Shown: positions 9,734 to 22,151, counted from the first letter of the stretch. The stretch: DNA of 64,000 bases from Cylindrotheca closterium (GCA_933822405.4 CAKOGP040001113.1:354432-418431), one strand, 5' to 3'. Made by a program: numbers and translations. Notes: generated from the letters alone by a model not told the origin.

Positions 9734-10252
9734 ATGATCAAATTCTTCCATCGAACGAGAATACTCTTCGCACTGATCACTCTTCTTCAGCTGCCCAACC
9801 ATTCCGCGGCGGCAAATCTCATGGTGAACTTTTGGAGCGTCAACTTGGATCGCTCCCCTTATCCACATAAGAGTGTTGTCGTTGGGGATTCCATCACTTT
9901 CAAACTGTTTGGTCCTCATTCCGTTTGGATCCACCCATCTGGGAATTGCGAGGATACCAATGGTCGTTTCGAAGTTGGAGCTCGCGGTAGCGACCTTGCA
10001 AAATATATATTCACACACAAAGATGCTGGAAAAACATTATTTTTTGTTTGCAATTCTGGGACGCATTGTGAAAAGGGCCAAAACATGCGAGTGACAGTAT
10101 ATGGTACTTTGGATAAGACTCCTGCTCTGGATGGCAAAATTATCATATCGGCGAACGGCTTCAGCAATGCCCAGCGTAAAATAGGAGCTGGTGCTCTATC
10201 ATTTTCGTTGGCTGCATCAACTATTATTGGATGGATGTTGATGTCTATCTAG
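9734..10252 (+). CDS. Secreted cupredoxin (phytocyanin-like), probably membrane anchored
   Basis: A 172-residue protein. The signal peptide (about 1-26) ends SAAA. The mature domain starts NLMVNFWSVNLD and carries a type-1 copper site pattern: His in FGPHSVWIHPSG, then Cys-x4-His in VCNSGTHCEKGQNM with a following Met or Gln as axial ligand. This matches small blue-copper electron-transfer domains of the plastocyanin/phytocyanin fold. The C terminus is a hydrophobic tail (about 150-172, GAGALSFSLAASTIIGWMLMSI), consistent with a GPI signal or tail anchor at the cell surface. It is divergent from the Sec-DsbA-like gene, with only about 270 bp between the starts, so a shared promoter is plausible (inference). 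Confidence 0.85.
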   Translation: MIKFFHRTRILFALITLLQLPNHSAAANLMVNFWSVNLDRSPYPHKSVVVGDSITFKLFGPHSVWIHPSGNCEDTNGRFEVGARGSDLAKYIFTHKDAGKTLFFVCNSGTHCEKGQNMRVTVYGTLDKTPALDGKIIISANGFSNAQRKIGAGALSFSLAASTIIGWMLMSI

Positions 10253-11357
10253 ACGAAAAATCGAACACAGCATTTCTCGAGCATTGAAACGGCTGAGAGG
10301 TGAGGGACGACCTGGCAGGTTCCGAATGATTTATAACTCATATATTGTTGGTTCAATTTGAGAACATCAAGCAAACAACACAAATCACTAGTGTCCTTTG
10401 AGGCGCCGCCCGCATTCCATAATTGAACTATATTTGATAACGATAGAATCATTTGTCCTGCTCTCCTCTCCTCCTTTTATGCATAACGTACTGATCTATA
10501 GCCCAAATGCATACACTACTGTACCAATAAACTTCACTACTGGTATTGAGCAAATTCAAAATTCTGCATATATTTTATGTGATGGACCGCCAACTTTTTT
10601 ATTGAACGACGACTGATTGATTCGAACAAGATCACACACTTACACGGTATTCACTTAGAGAAGTTTCTGACCTAGCCACACGGGAGCCATTTTACACTAT
10701 AGGTCCAGAACAATATCTTCGCCACGAATTTCCCCAAAGCGCTGCAATCTGTCTGTTTCCGTGATTTGGCAAAGAAGTTTGTAGGAGTTTAAAATCCTTT
10801 TGTCGCATACCTCTTGTACCATGTGTGCCGGGTACCGGTACCGGTGCTGTACAGTACCTAATCAACGCGACTTCACGCGCGAATTATGAATGAGTCTGAT
10901 TGGGCTTCTAAATTCGGCTTGAATTCGGCTTGAATTCGGCTTGAACCATCTTCCCAAACTTTCCAATCATCAGAGGACTTGTGGGATTTTTCGCCTTGCC
11001 GAAGGAGCCGGATCTTACTCCATAAGTCTCGCATTCGCGCATTTCCTGCAATACCTTAGAAGAAAATGACATGCGGGATAAAACCGCCGCGCTCATCTCA
11101 TTCAAGTCATTTTAGATTGATCGCGCGCTGTGGACAGCAATTAATGGATTCACCGTAAGGCTGAAGTTTCGCACCAATATATATGTTAGTCGAACGAACG
11201 GAAATACTGTTTGGTCCTATTTGTGGTTCAGTGTTTTTGGTGGGAAGTTGCAACAATCATATATCTTGTGAAGCAGAAAAAAACGTGACCTTGACGTATC
11301 GTCACAAATTTCTTTCCTCGAAAAGATCACATTTCACTTTTCATCACATCGTAGAAG
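10253..11357. other. Intergenic region with short repeats
   Basis: No supportable gene. It holds a GGTACC-rich palindromic stretch (about 10829-10858) and a three-unit 11-bp tandem repeat (10911-10943). The right part is the upstream region of the first cyclase gene. Confidence 0.5.
10911..10943. repeat. 11-bp tandem repeat, three units
   Basis: Three perfect head-to-tail copies of AATTCGGCTTG. Confidence 0.9.
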
Positions 11358-14300
11358 ATGGAAAACTCCGCTGTTCAATCCTATACCGAGGAATCCACTG
11401 ATGAAGGATCTCGATCAGCAACCATCATTGCTGGCAATAAAGAAACGAAGGCTCTGAAGTCTATTCGATTGGTTTCGATCTTCTTTCTATTCTGTGCTAT
11501 CCCAATCGCAATCGCGATTTTCATGTACACCAAGAATAACGAAAGGGAAGAGTTTGAAAGCCAGTACATTGAGTTTGCCAACAAGGTTCTCGAGTCCATT
11601 GGAACAACTCTTGAGAACTCCTTCGGTTCACTGGATAACCTTGCAACTTCAGTTGTTGCCGCAGCGCACGCTGCCAACCAGACTTTTCCAAACATTCGTG
11701 TTGCCAACTTTGGCATCCATGCCGCAAAGACACTGTCGCTTTCCAGAGCCAAGATTCTAGTCATGTGTCCAGTGGTAAAAGGTGAAGAGTTTGAAGCATG
11801 GCACAATTGGACCTTACAAGAGGGTCGAACTTGGGTAGACGAGACCGTGAATGTACAAAAGTCTGACCCCAACTACTTCGGACCCATTGTTGAAGAGTAT
11901 TTTACTCGTGATGAAATTCATACTCGAAGTGGTGCTACTGAAGCAACGTAAGTCTAACGGAATACCCCGAGAGTGTTTTCCTTGTTATGGTTCTGTCTAA
12001 CAATAATTTCCTTCTTCTCCAATAGTGGTGTTGCCCTTCCATCGTGGCAAGCGTACCCGATTGTACCTACATGGCCTCCTTACAACTACGACTACATCAC
12101 AGGCTTGAGCTATACCACGGCTCACACTGAAATGCTCGAGAAGGGATCCATCGTCATCACGGCGCCGTATCTGAACCCTGATCCCAACGATGAAGCTGCA
12201 ATGAAGAGTGCGATGTCAACAGCCGATTGGCTGTCCGAGCGCTTGCATCCAGACGAAGAGCCACTTGAGCCAGCATCTGATCTCTACTTTCCAGTCTTTG
12301 ATGACTTGGACACATTTGAAATTGACACAAGCAAGATGTCCCCAGTTGCCACCTTTGGCGTTACGTTCTACTGGCGCGACATGATTCGTGATATCCTTCC
12401 GGAATCTGCCAAGGGTATCCTTGTCGTGGTCGACAATCCGTGTTCTGCCTCCTTCACGTATCGCCTCGATGGACGCGAGACCACTCTGCTGGGACGGGGA
12501 GATCAGCACGAGAGCAAGTACGATGATATGGAGCTGACAAGTGTCATCACAGAGCTGAACTCCTTCCGCATCCGGCAAACAACATACTCTGGACCACAGC
12601 TGGATGACGAGACTTGTCCGATCTCCTTCCGTATCTTCCCATCTCAAGCCACAGAGGATGAATACATTACCAACAATAGCTGGTTATACAGCGGCTTCAC
12701 AGTGTTGCTCTGTCTCACGGCTGGACTACTGTTCGTACTGTACGATCGCTATCAAGAGCGTCGTCAAATGGCCTTCAGGGAGAGCGCTGCAAAGAACAAT
12801 GCCGTGGTATCAGCATTGTTCCCCGCTGCGATCCGAGAGAAGCTGTATGCGAACCAGCAGCTACAGCGAGAGATGGAGAAGAAGGGAGGCGGCATGAAAA
12901 CGCTCGGTGTGAACAACGCTCCGATTGCTGAGCTGTACACCGACACGACTGTGTTGTTCGCCGATATTGCAGGTTTCACGGCATGGGCATCCACAAGGGA
13001 GGCATCCGATGTGTTTACATTGTTGGAATCGATCTACTTTGAGTTTGATATGCTAGCGAAGAAGTACCGCGTGTTCAAGGTCGAGACCGTTGGCGACTCG
13101 TATGTGGCCGTTTGCGGTTTGCCAGAGGTAAGACGAGCAACGCGAAATTGGCATTTTGCGATGCAATCCTTTTGCACTGTTCTCACTCACTTGGTGTCTT
13201 TGATGGATGTAGCCGAGAAGGGACCATGCTGTGGTCATGGCGAAATTCAGTGGTAAGAGCCGAGACAATTGATTGTGTACTTCTAGTATCGTTGAATGTT
13301 GGCCTTGTCTCACCCTATCTTGATATTTTTGATCCATGCAGCCGAATGTCGTGACAAACTGGTGATTCTTACCAAGGAACTGGCAAAGTCGCTTGGTCCA
13401 GGTACCGAGAGCATCACAATGAGATTTGGACTTAATTCGGGACCAACTACAGCAGGCGTGCTTCGAGGGGAGAAGAGCCGCTTCCAATTGTTCGGTGACA
13501 CTACCAACACCGCAGCGAGGATGGAAAGCACATCATCACCGAACTGTATCCAAGCTTCGCAGAAGACGGCTGATCTTTTGATTGAGGCTGGGAAGTCCGA
13601 TTGGATCAGCAAGCGAAAAGATTTGATAGCCGCAAAAGGCAAAGGTAGCATGGTTACTTATTGGATCAATCTCGGCGAAAAGAAGAACAGCGCATTTCAA
13701 CCAGATAGTGCTCAACTGACCATGATGTCTGGTGTGACCGAGGACAGACTTCAGCATTTGGTTGACTTCAATGCAGAGATTTTGGAACACCTCTTACGAG
13801 ATCTCGTTGTATACAACAGCACCAGTGATGGTCCCTCGAATCGAAAAATGATGAGCCGAGAAGATTCGAAGGAAGAAATGAAAGGATATGGCTTTGACAA
13901 CACTTCCCCGCGAGAAGATATCGTGGAAGTTATTCCTATTCCAAAGATGGAGCCAAGCCAGAAGCAGAAGAAGCAAAAGACCTCGGCTGGCAAATCATTG
14001 GATGGGAAGGCGAAGGATCAACTTCATGACTTTGTCTCCCAGCTTGCTCACTATCATTCCAACGACAACCCCTTTCACAACTTTGACCATGCCACTCATG
14101 TGGCGATGTCTGTGCGAAAGCTCCTAGCTCGTATCTTGAAGCCATTGCATCAGCAAGAGGGTCCCAAATCCAGCAAGGGTTCAAAATCCATGACTTCAAA
14201 AGCTGCCAAGTTCGACAAGATTCTACGCAGTACGTATGTGCTGACATCGGACCCACTGATCCAGTTTGCAGTGTACTTTTCGGCTTTGATCCACGATGCA

Positions 14301-15074
14301 AAGCACCCAGGTGTGTCCAACGGAACTTTGTCGAATGAAAAACATGAGATGGCGATTCGATTCGACCACAAGAGCTGCGCAGAACAGAACTCTGTGGTTG
14401 TGATTTGGGATCTATTCTTGTCGGATCGGTATGATGCTTTACGAGACGCCATGTTCGGGGGCAACATGGAACGCTTGCGTCGCTTCCGCCAGATTGTTGT
14501 GAACTCGGTGTTGGCCACTGATATCTTTGATCGCGAGCTTCGAGATGTCCGTGAACGCCGATGGACCAAGGCCTTCCCAGATGACGATGTATCGGCATTG
14601 TCGCTTTCATCTCAAGAGATGGACAGCATGGAAGGCGACCTTCGAGCAACAATTGTGATTGAGTACATCATCCAAGCCAGTGATGTTGTGCACACGATGC
14701 AGCACTGGACCGTGTACCAGAAATGGAACAAGCGCTTGTTTTGTGAGATGATGTCGGCGTATCAAGCCGGGCGTGCGGACAAGGACCCCAGCGAGGGGTG
14801 GTATGGCGGGGAGCTTTGGTTCTTTGACAACTACATCATTCCGCTTGCAAAGAAGCTGAAGGAATGTGGTGTATTTGGGGTATCATGTGACGAGGTCTTG
14901 GACTATGCCCAAGACAATCGCTTGGAATGGGAGCAGAAAGGAAAGATGATCATCGCAGAATGGCAGAAAGAGCTGGAGCGGGACGACGAAAGTAGCGGCC
15001 AAATTGGCACTCGGTCAACTGGGGGAGATACATGTGAAGAGTCGTTGAGCGCATCTTCGAACAGAAGCAATTGA
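11358..15074 (+). CDS. Receptor guanylyl cyclase fused to 3',5'-cyclic nucleotide phosphodiesterase, copy 1
   Basis: Four exons join in frame: 11358-11947, 12026-13127, 13213-13252 and 13342-15074 (1154 residues). The introns are 78, 85 and 89 bp. TM1 is about residues 39-57, followed by a roughly 355-residue extracellular part, then TM2 at about 417-437. The class III cyclase core has metal Asp510 (FADIAGFT) and Asp554 (VGDSY). Glu550 in KVETVGD is the purine determinant typical of guanylyl cyclases, while the second determinant is Gln626 rather than Cys. The NTAARME motif is present. After a linker comes a class I PDE domain: HNFDHATHV at about 823 and the HD metal motif HDAKHPG at about 895. 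The protein should make and destroy cGMP in response to an extracellular cue. In Seminavis robusta, bifunctional cyclase/PDE genes are linked to pheromone response (established knowledge); applying this here is inference. A four-exon paralog follows in tandem. Confidence 0.9.
11565..13400 (+). repeat. Homogenised block shared by the two cyclase/PDE genes
   Basis: On inspection this stretch matches 16041-17876 base for base at a constant offset of 4476, and the translations in all frames agree. It includes all of exons 2 and 3, most of exon 1, introns 1 and 2, and most of intron 3. Differences appear just outside it (near 11538-11562 and from 13401 on) and become dense around 13520-13870. Confidence 0.85.
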
Positions 15075-15836
15075 TGGCTCAGCAAGCATCTGACAATTTT
15101 GTAATTCGTTTTCATGTTCTTGTTACTATCTGTTTCTTCTTCTCCTATCTATTAGTACTTGTCAATATGGGATTCGTAGCAGTTTTTCATTCATTCTTCG
15201 ATCAAAATGGCGATCAAAGGAAAAGAAAGGGACAACGATGCCTTTGTATCAACTGGTACTTTTCTTGCGACGCTTCAAATTGATCTCCCTAATATTTTCA
15301 AAGGATGGTTCATCTCGTTTAGAATTCTTTAGCGGTCACAAGGACAAGTAGAGTGCTGTAGCACACACAGCAACGAGATTTGATCCCATTTTCTAATCTG
15401 GATTTTTTTACCACGACAGAAACCATCATATTCTGTTCTTGTGACATCAGGAGCGGAGAAATAGAAGGCTTTTCACGGAATTCTGTGAAAGAGGAGTATG
15501 ATATTTTTTAAAAGAATCATCAATAAATCATCAGCTATTTCTGGTTGAAAAAGTTTGTTGCGTGGCAAAAGAGGATGTTCTTTTGACCACGTGGGTCTTT
15601 ACTGACTCGAAGAGGAGGGCCTTTTTTATCTATATATCGAGCGCCAATTTATTACGGGTTGTAATGGACCGACTTTCGTTTCCCCTCCAACACCAACAAT
15701 TAATGGAGGCAATGAGGGTATTTTGCGTGACCAAAAGCTTTTCAGTTCTGGCGAAAAGCAAAAAGCCGGCGTAGATTCATGCTCCCACTCACAAAAACCA
15801 ACATTGTCCAAACTTACAAACAGCACACCGAGGACC
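15075..15836. other. Intergenic region between cyclase genes
   Basis: The 3' end of copy 1 and upstream region of copy 2. It does not resemble the upstream region of copy 1, so the promoter was not part of the homogenised block. No gene is seen. An open frame running in from 15723 joins copy 2 but lacks support before its ATG at 15837. Confidence 0.5.
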
Positions 15837-18800
15837 ATGGACAATTCATGCCACTTCTCGCACGCAGATGGCAGCACCAGCGATAGCACTTCTTCGCATT
15901 TCACCGCTGCGCAAAAAGAGACAAGGGGACTCAAGTCTGTTCGATTGGTTTCGATCTTCTTTCTATTCTGTGCTATCCCAATCGCAATCGCGATTTTCAT
16001 GTACACCAAGAATAATGAAGGGGAAGAGTTTGAAAACCAGTACATTGAGTTTGCCAACAAGGTTCTCGAGTCCATTGGAACAACTCTTGAGAACTCCTTC
16101 GGTTCACTGGATAACCTTGCAACTTCAGTTGTTGCCGCAGCGCACGCTGCCAACCAGACTTTTCCAAACATTCGTGTTGCCAACTTTGGCATCCATGCCG
16201 CAAAGACACTGTCGCTTTCCAGAGCCAAGATTCTAGTCATGTGTCCAGTGGTAAAAGGTGAAGAGTTTGAAGCATGGCACAATTGGACCTTACAAGAGGG
16301 TCGAACTTGGGTAGACGAGACCGTGAATGTACAAAAGTCTGACCCCAACTACTTCGGACCCATTGTTGAAGAGTATTTTACTCGTGATGAAATTCATACT
16401 CGAAGTGGTGCTACTGAAGCAACGTAAGTCTAACGGAATACCCCGAGAGTGTTTTCCTTGTTATGGTTCTGTCTAACAATAATTTCCTTCTTCTCCAATA
16501 GTGGTGTTGCCCTTCCATCGTGGCAAGCGTACCCGATTGTACCTACATGGCCTCCTTACAACTACGACTACATCACAGGCTTGAGCTATACCACGGCTCA
16601 CACTGAAATGCTCGAGAAGGGATCCATCGTCATCACGGCGCCGTATCTGAACCCTGATCCCAACGATGAAGCTGCAATGAAGAGTGCGATGTCAACAGCC
16701 GATTGGCTGTCCGAGCGCTTGCATCCAGACGAAGAGCCACTTGAGCCAGCATCTGATCTCTACTTTCCAGTCTTTGATGACTTGGACACATTTGAAATTG
16801 ACACAAGCAAGATGTCCCCAGTTGCCACCTTTGGCGTTACGTTCTACTGGCGCGACATGATTCGTGATATCCTTCCGGAATCTGCCAAGGGTATCCTTGT
16901 CGTGGTCGACAATCCGTGTTCTGCCTCCTTCACGTATCGCCTCGATGGACGCGAGACCACTCTGCTGGGACGGGGAGATCAGCACGAGAGCAAGTACGAT
17001 GATATGGAGCTGACAAGTGTCATCACAGAGCTGAACTCCTTCCGCATCCGGCAAACAACATACTCTGGACCACAGCTGGATGACGAGACTTGTCCGATCT
17101 CCTTCCGTATCTTCCCATCTCAAGCCACAGAGGATGAATACATTACCAACAATAGCTGGTTATACAGCGGCTTCACAGTGTTGCTCTGTCTCACGGCTGG
17201 ACTACTGTTCGTACTGTACGATCGCTATCAAGAGCGTCGTCAAATGGCCTTCAGGGAGAGCGCTGCAAAGAACAATGCCGTGGTATCAGCATTGTTCCCC
17301 GCTGCGATCCGAGAGAAGCTGTATGCGAACCAGCAGCTACAGCGAGAGATGGAGAAGAAGGGAGGCGGCATGAAAACGCTCGGTGTGAACAACGCTCCGA
17401 TTGCTGAGCTGTACACCGACACGACTGTGTTGTTCGCCGATATTGCAGGTTTCACGGCATGGGCATCCACAAGGGAGGCATCCGATGTGTTTACATTGTT
17501 GGAATCGATCTACTTTGAGTTTGATATGCTAGCGAAGAAGTACCGCGTGTTCAAGGTCGAGACCGTTGGCGACTCGTATGTGGCCGTTTGCGGTTTGCCA
17601 GAGGTAAGACGAGCAACGCGAAATTGGCATTTTGCGATGCAATCCTTTTGCACTGTTCTCACTCACTTGGTGTCTTTGATGGATGTAGCCGAGAAGGGAC
17701 CATGCTGTGGTCATGGCGAAATTCAGTGGTAAGAGCCGAGACAATTGATTGTGTACTTCTAGTATCGTTGAATGTTGGCCTTGTCTCACCCTATCTTGAT
17801 ATTTTTGATCCATGCAGCCGAATGTCGTGACAAACTGGTGATTCTTACCAAGGAACTGGCAAAGTCGCTTGGTCCAGGTACTGAGAGCATCACAATGAGA
17901 TTTGGACTTAATTCGGGACCAACTACAGCAGGCGTGCTTCGAGGGGAGAAGAGCCGCTTCCAATTGTTCGGTGATACTACCAACACCGCAGCAAGGATGG
18001 AAAATTCATCTTTGCCAAATCGTATCCAAGCTTCGCAGAAGACGGCTGATCTTTTGATTGAGGCTGGGAAGTCCGATTGGATCAGCAAGCGGAAAGATGT
18101 GGTAGCTGCTAAGGGCAAGGGTAACATGGTTACTTACTGGGTAGAACCGGGCGGAACGACCAGTCGAGATTCTCTATCAGATAGCCGTTCCTTGGCGTTG
18201 AGGCAGTGGGGTGTGCCTGACGACAGACTTCAGCATTTGGTTGACTTCAATGCAGGAATTTTGGAACACCTCCTACTTGATCTAATTGTTTACAACAAAA
18301 CCGAGGACTCAACACAGGTAAAAAGTGATCCGAAGTCTATCAGACGAGAAGATTCAAAAGAACAAATGAAGAGCTATGGCTTTGACAACACTTCCCCGCG
18401 AGAAGATATCGTGGAAGTTATTCCTATTCCAAAGATGGATACGAACCAGAAGACACCAAAGCGAAAGTCAGCAGATCAAGCCTTGGGTGAAACGGTCAAG
18501 GGCCAACTTATTGACTTTGTGACTGAGGTTGGGCGCCATCATTCCAACGACAACCCCTTTCACAACTTTGACCATGCCACTCATGTGGCGATGTCTGTGC
18601 GAAAGCTCCTAGCTCGTATCTTGAAGCCATTGCATCAGCAAGAGGGTCCCAGATCCGGCAAGGGTTCAAAATCTGTGACTTCAAAAGCTGCCAAGTTCGA
18701 CAAGATTCTACGCAGTACGTATGTGCTGACATCGGACCCACTGATCCAGTTCGCAGTGTACTTTTCCGCTTTGATCCACGATGCAAAGCACCCAGGTGTG

Positions 18801-19556
18801 TCCAACGGGACTCTATCGAATGAAAAACATGAGATGGCGATTCGATTCGACCACAAGAGCTGCGCAGAACAGAACTCTGTTGTTTTGGTTTGGGATCTAT
18901 TCTTGTCGGATCGGTATGATGCTTTACGAGACGCCATGTTCGGGGGCAACATGGAACGCTTGCGTCGCTTCCGCCAGATTGTTGTGAACTCGGTGTTGGC
19001 CACTGATATCTTTGATCGCGAGCTTCGAGATGTCCGTGAACGCCGATGGACCAAGGCCTTCCCAGATGACGATGTATCGGCATTGTCGCTTTCATCTCAA
19101 GAGATGGACAGCATGGAAGGCGACCTTCGAGCAACAATTGTGATTGAGTACATCATCCAAGCCAGTGATGTTGTGCACACGATGCAGCACTGGACCGTGT
19201 ACCAGAAATGGAACAAGCGCTTGTTTTGTGAGATGATGTCGGCGTATCAAGCCGGGCGTGCGGACAAGGACCCCAGCGAGGGGTGGTATGGCGGGGAGCT
19301 TTGGTTCTTTGACAACTACATCATTCCGCTTGCAAAGAAGCTGAAGGAATGTGGTGTATTTGGGGTATCATGTGACGAGGTCTTGGACTATGCCCAAGAC
19401 AATCGCTTGGAATGGGAACAGAAAGGGAAGAAGATAGTCGAGCAGTGGAAAGGGGAAATGGATGACGCATCGAATGATGTATTCGACATGAATACAGCGG
19501 AAGATAATACATCCACAGAATCACTGAGTGAATCATCTTCCAATAAGAGTTATTGA
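15837..19556 (+). CDS. Receptor guanylyl cyclase fused to cyclic nucleotide phosphodiesterase, copy 2
   Basis: Exons 15837-16423, 16502-17603, 17689-17728 and 17818-19556 (1155 residues) have the same boundaries as copy 1. The start is the ATG giving MDNSCHFSHADGSTS, because the N-terminal cytosolic tail up to RLVSIFF is the only exon 1 part unlike copy 1. Architecture and catalytic residues match copy 1: the TM-ectodomain-TM module, cyclase with the KVETVGD guanylyl signature, and PDE with HNFDHATHV and HDAKHPG. The cyclase-PDE linker differs most (RSLALRQWGVPDDR against AQLTMMSGVTEDR, KTPKRKSADQALG against KKQKTSAGKSLDG). The acidic Ser-rich tail after WEQKGK also differs. The copies could therefore share a sensor and catalysis but differ in regulation or partners (inference). 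Confidence 0.9.
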
Positions 19557-19966
19557 TAGAAATTATAAATACTGATAATCATGCTGTATTTTATATACAC
19601 AATATACTGCACTAGATGATTCATTCATTCGAAAAAGGTGACTCTCTGATACTACAGTATAGCATGGGCCCAAATATTTTGGATAAACATGAAACGAAAA
19701 CATACGGTACTACTGTATGTAATGCGTGTGTACCTAGGGTACTGTACCAGTATATTCGGGCAAATACGAAGTCAAAACATTCATTACACATACTATACAC
19801 GATGCGTTAAGGAATAGTGAAATGGTGGAATGGTGCGGAATCTATGCCAATGGGCGCTCATGTGAGCTCACCACCTCACGATCAAACCATCCGCCTTTTG
19901 CTGTGGGCCCTCCCACACCTTTACAAAGAGTGATCAGTAGACAAATCATATCAAGTGAACCATATA
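19557..19966. other. Intergenic
   Basis: AT-rich, with several GTACT/AGTAC palindromic words near 19700-19760. No gene is seen. Confidence 0.5.
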
Positions 19967-20332
19967 ATGCCAAGCCAGAAAATCGAACGTAAATGCTTGG
20001 GCGATGTCACCAACCAGGTTTCCACATCTTCAGTTGGTCCTTGCCGGAAAATTCAGCTAGAACAGAAGGTCCTTGAATTGAATGATCGACTGGATGCCCT
20101 GAGTGCCAAATTCGAAACCTTAATTTCGAATGTGCAAAGACAGGATCATGAGATCTCGAGATTATCGACGATTTCAACAACTAGCGGTGACGTGGTCGAT
20201 TGCTCGTCCTTGGCGCAAACTCCATCTTCGGCCGTAGAAGAACGGAGCATGAAAGAACAGGTGAAACGTTCGATCTTGGGTGATGAAGGTTATTCCATTT
20301 ATCGCAAAACTCTGAAGTCAAGTCGACAATGA
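19967..20332 (+). CDS. Small coiled-coil protein, unknown
   Basis: A 121-residue frame from the ATG giving MPSQKIERK. The frame is open further upstream, but without an ATG. Residues about 30-65 form a heptad-like helix (QLEQKVLELNDRLDALSAKF) that predicts a coiled coil and probably dimerisation. The C-terminal part (EEQVKRSILGDEGYSIYRKT-like, about 90-118) is basic. No family is recognised. It sits alone between the second cyclase gene and the convergent PhyH gene. Confidence 0.5.
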   Translation: MPSQKIERKCLGDVTNQVSTSSVGPCRKIQLEQKVLELNDRLDALSAKFETLISNVQRQDHEISRLSTISTTSGDVVDCSSLAQTPSSAVEERSMKEQVKRSILGDEGYSIYRKTLKSSRQ

Positions 20333-20547
20333 TTGACAACTATTTGGTAACTCTGATTGATAACACATACATATAAATGTATAGGTCCTAAAAGTCTATT
20401 AAAATAAATCTACATTCTTTTTTTAATTGGTACATTGCGTATCATGCATCACCATTGGTGTGACTATCGCATGCATGCTCATCTTTTGTAACACTCAGTG
20501 GGCCCAAAGTTCATATTCATCAGTCAGCCATCAATAATCAAATAGCA

Positions 20548-21595
20548 TTATTCCGCGGGCGTCTTCATGCTCCTCTTTGGAAAATTAAGGACATCTGTAA
20601 ACCATGGTTCTGCAAAGGTCAAGACCAAGACAAACCGATTCCGATCCGAATTGTTGGCCCGGCCTCGGTGCAAAATACGATAATCAAAACATACGACATC
20701 CCCTAGGTTCAGGGCTGGCCAGACGGGAACCCGCAGAGTGCCACGGCATTTGGCCGCTAGCATCTGCAAGTATGAGTTGTAATAGGAAAGAAGAAAAGAA
20801 AAACGGATGATTCGTGAGAATCATAATATTGGCAAAATGGAAAATGATGTGCAACAAGGTTCCCACCAAAACTCAAAATGATCGGACAAACATCATCCAA
20901 CACACACTCGCATAACACATACAAAGCACACAAGTGCAAACAACAACACTCACCATTGGAGCTAGATTCCGAGTCAAATAGTGTGACTCTGGTCGGAATT
21001 CCGTGGGACCCATCTCTTCAGGCAAATCGTGAAGTGGAACAAAGACATTGGCACAGTGACAAGGCAAGTGCTGCTGGAGACTAGCGTGTCCTCCATCGGC
21101 ATGCCACCCTTGGTCGGTAGATCCCGGTGTGCTTACCAAGATGGATAAATGGCACAACTTTAACGGAAGCGTACTCTTGTAACCGCCGCCCAAGCATTTG
21201 GGCAAAAGTGGTTCCAACGCACCCACAATCTTCTTAATATCAGGAACCTGATCTAGACAGTCCAATAAACTCAGTTCGTATCGCCCAGGACTTCGCATGA
21301 CCATCTCTTTGAATCCATTCTTGGCGCCCAATCCCATCAAATACTCCTTTTCGTAGGGAATCGGTGCGTTGGTGTGTCCGTTCTCGTGCAGCAGCTGAAA
21401 GGATTTGATAAAGTAGGCTTCTCCAAAGTTTCTCCAATCTTCCAACAGACTAGGATCCAAGGCTTCCTGTAATAAAACAAAACCATCATTCTTAAAGGCA
21501 GCTGCCACACTGGTCGAGCTTTCTTTGGTCAATCGGAACATGTGATCTTCGGGAGACGCCGGCATTGTGTCAACATTTTCAGTGCTAGCGACCAT
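20548..21595 (-). CDS. Phytanoyl-CoA dioxygenase (PhyH)-family Fe(II)/2-oxoglutarate oxygenase
   Basis: Two exons, 21595-20954 and 20763-20548, join in phase 0 to give 285 residues. The 190-bp intron has a GTGAGT donor and a TTGCAG acceptor. The double-stranded beta-helix motifs are intact across the join: the HxD iron ligands in WHADGGH (exon 1) and the distal His in LHRGRANNS followed by NRFVLVLTF (exon 2). PhyH-like enzymes hydroxylate small lipophilic or halogenated substrates, or act in secondary metabolism; the substrate here is unknown. No targeting peptide is obvious. The 5' flank has TGAT and GTATTT short tandem runs. Confidence 0.9.
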
Positions 21596-22151
21596 GATTG
21601 ATTGATTGATTCTTATATCGTGTATTTGTATTTGTATTTGTATTTGCTGAGGACGGAAGCTTCAGTTTGTGTCTTGAAAAGATATGCAGCCTAAAAGTTG
21701 TCAATGACTAGCTGTGGAGAAATTGAAAAAGGTAGCAGCAGACAACTAAAAAAGAGGACCGTTGCAATAGTGTGTGTTGCCATTACAACTCCATCCAAGC
21801 TCACGTTGAGAATTCTGCAATACGCAACGCAACGCCGGCCGGCCAGACTAGGTTCGACTGTTTCGAACCACTTCTGAAGAAGATTCGATGGTGTAACCAC
21901 GATTGTTGAGACTGTACTATTCGACAACTCAAAGGAGGATTTCATGCACTGCTTCAGCTACTACATATAGAGGATGTAAAATGTGTAGAATTCTATTGTA
22001 ATTTTATATCTATTATAACACGCTCCGCACAGAATTAGATCAAAGTGAGACCACAAGCAACGTTGTCAGCCTCGTCTCATGATCGTCCAGCTCATCTCTC
22101 CCTTTAGCCGCCTGTGCTTCTTTTCTTCTTCTTCAATCATTGCACCAATTA
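21596..22151. other. Intergenic; upstream of PhyH gene, downstream of DUF3783-like gene
   Basis: Contains a TGATTGATTGATT run directly before the PhyH ATG and a (GTATTT)4 hexamer at 21622-21645. No gene is seen. Confidence 0.55.
21622..21645. repeat. (GTATTT)4 tandem repeat
   Basis: Four perfect hexamer copies in the 5' flank of the PhyH-like gene. Confidence 0.85.

Noticed and set aside
15723..15836. N-terminal extension of the second cyclase gene
   Set aside because: No ATG opens it (the frame begins at a non-ATG codon), and copy 1 has no counterpart.
15626..16348. 240-codon minus-strand open frame
   Set aside because: Antisense to exon 1 of the second cyclase gene. The same shadow frame occurs antisense to copy 1.
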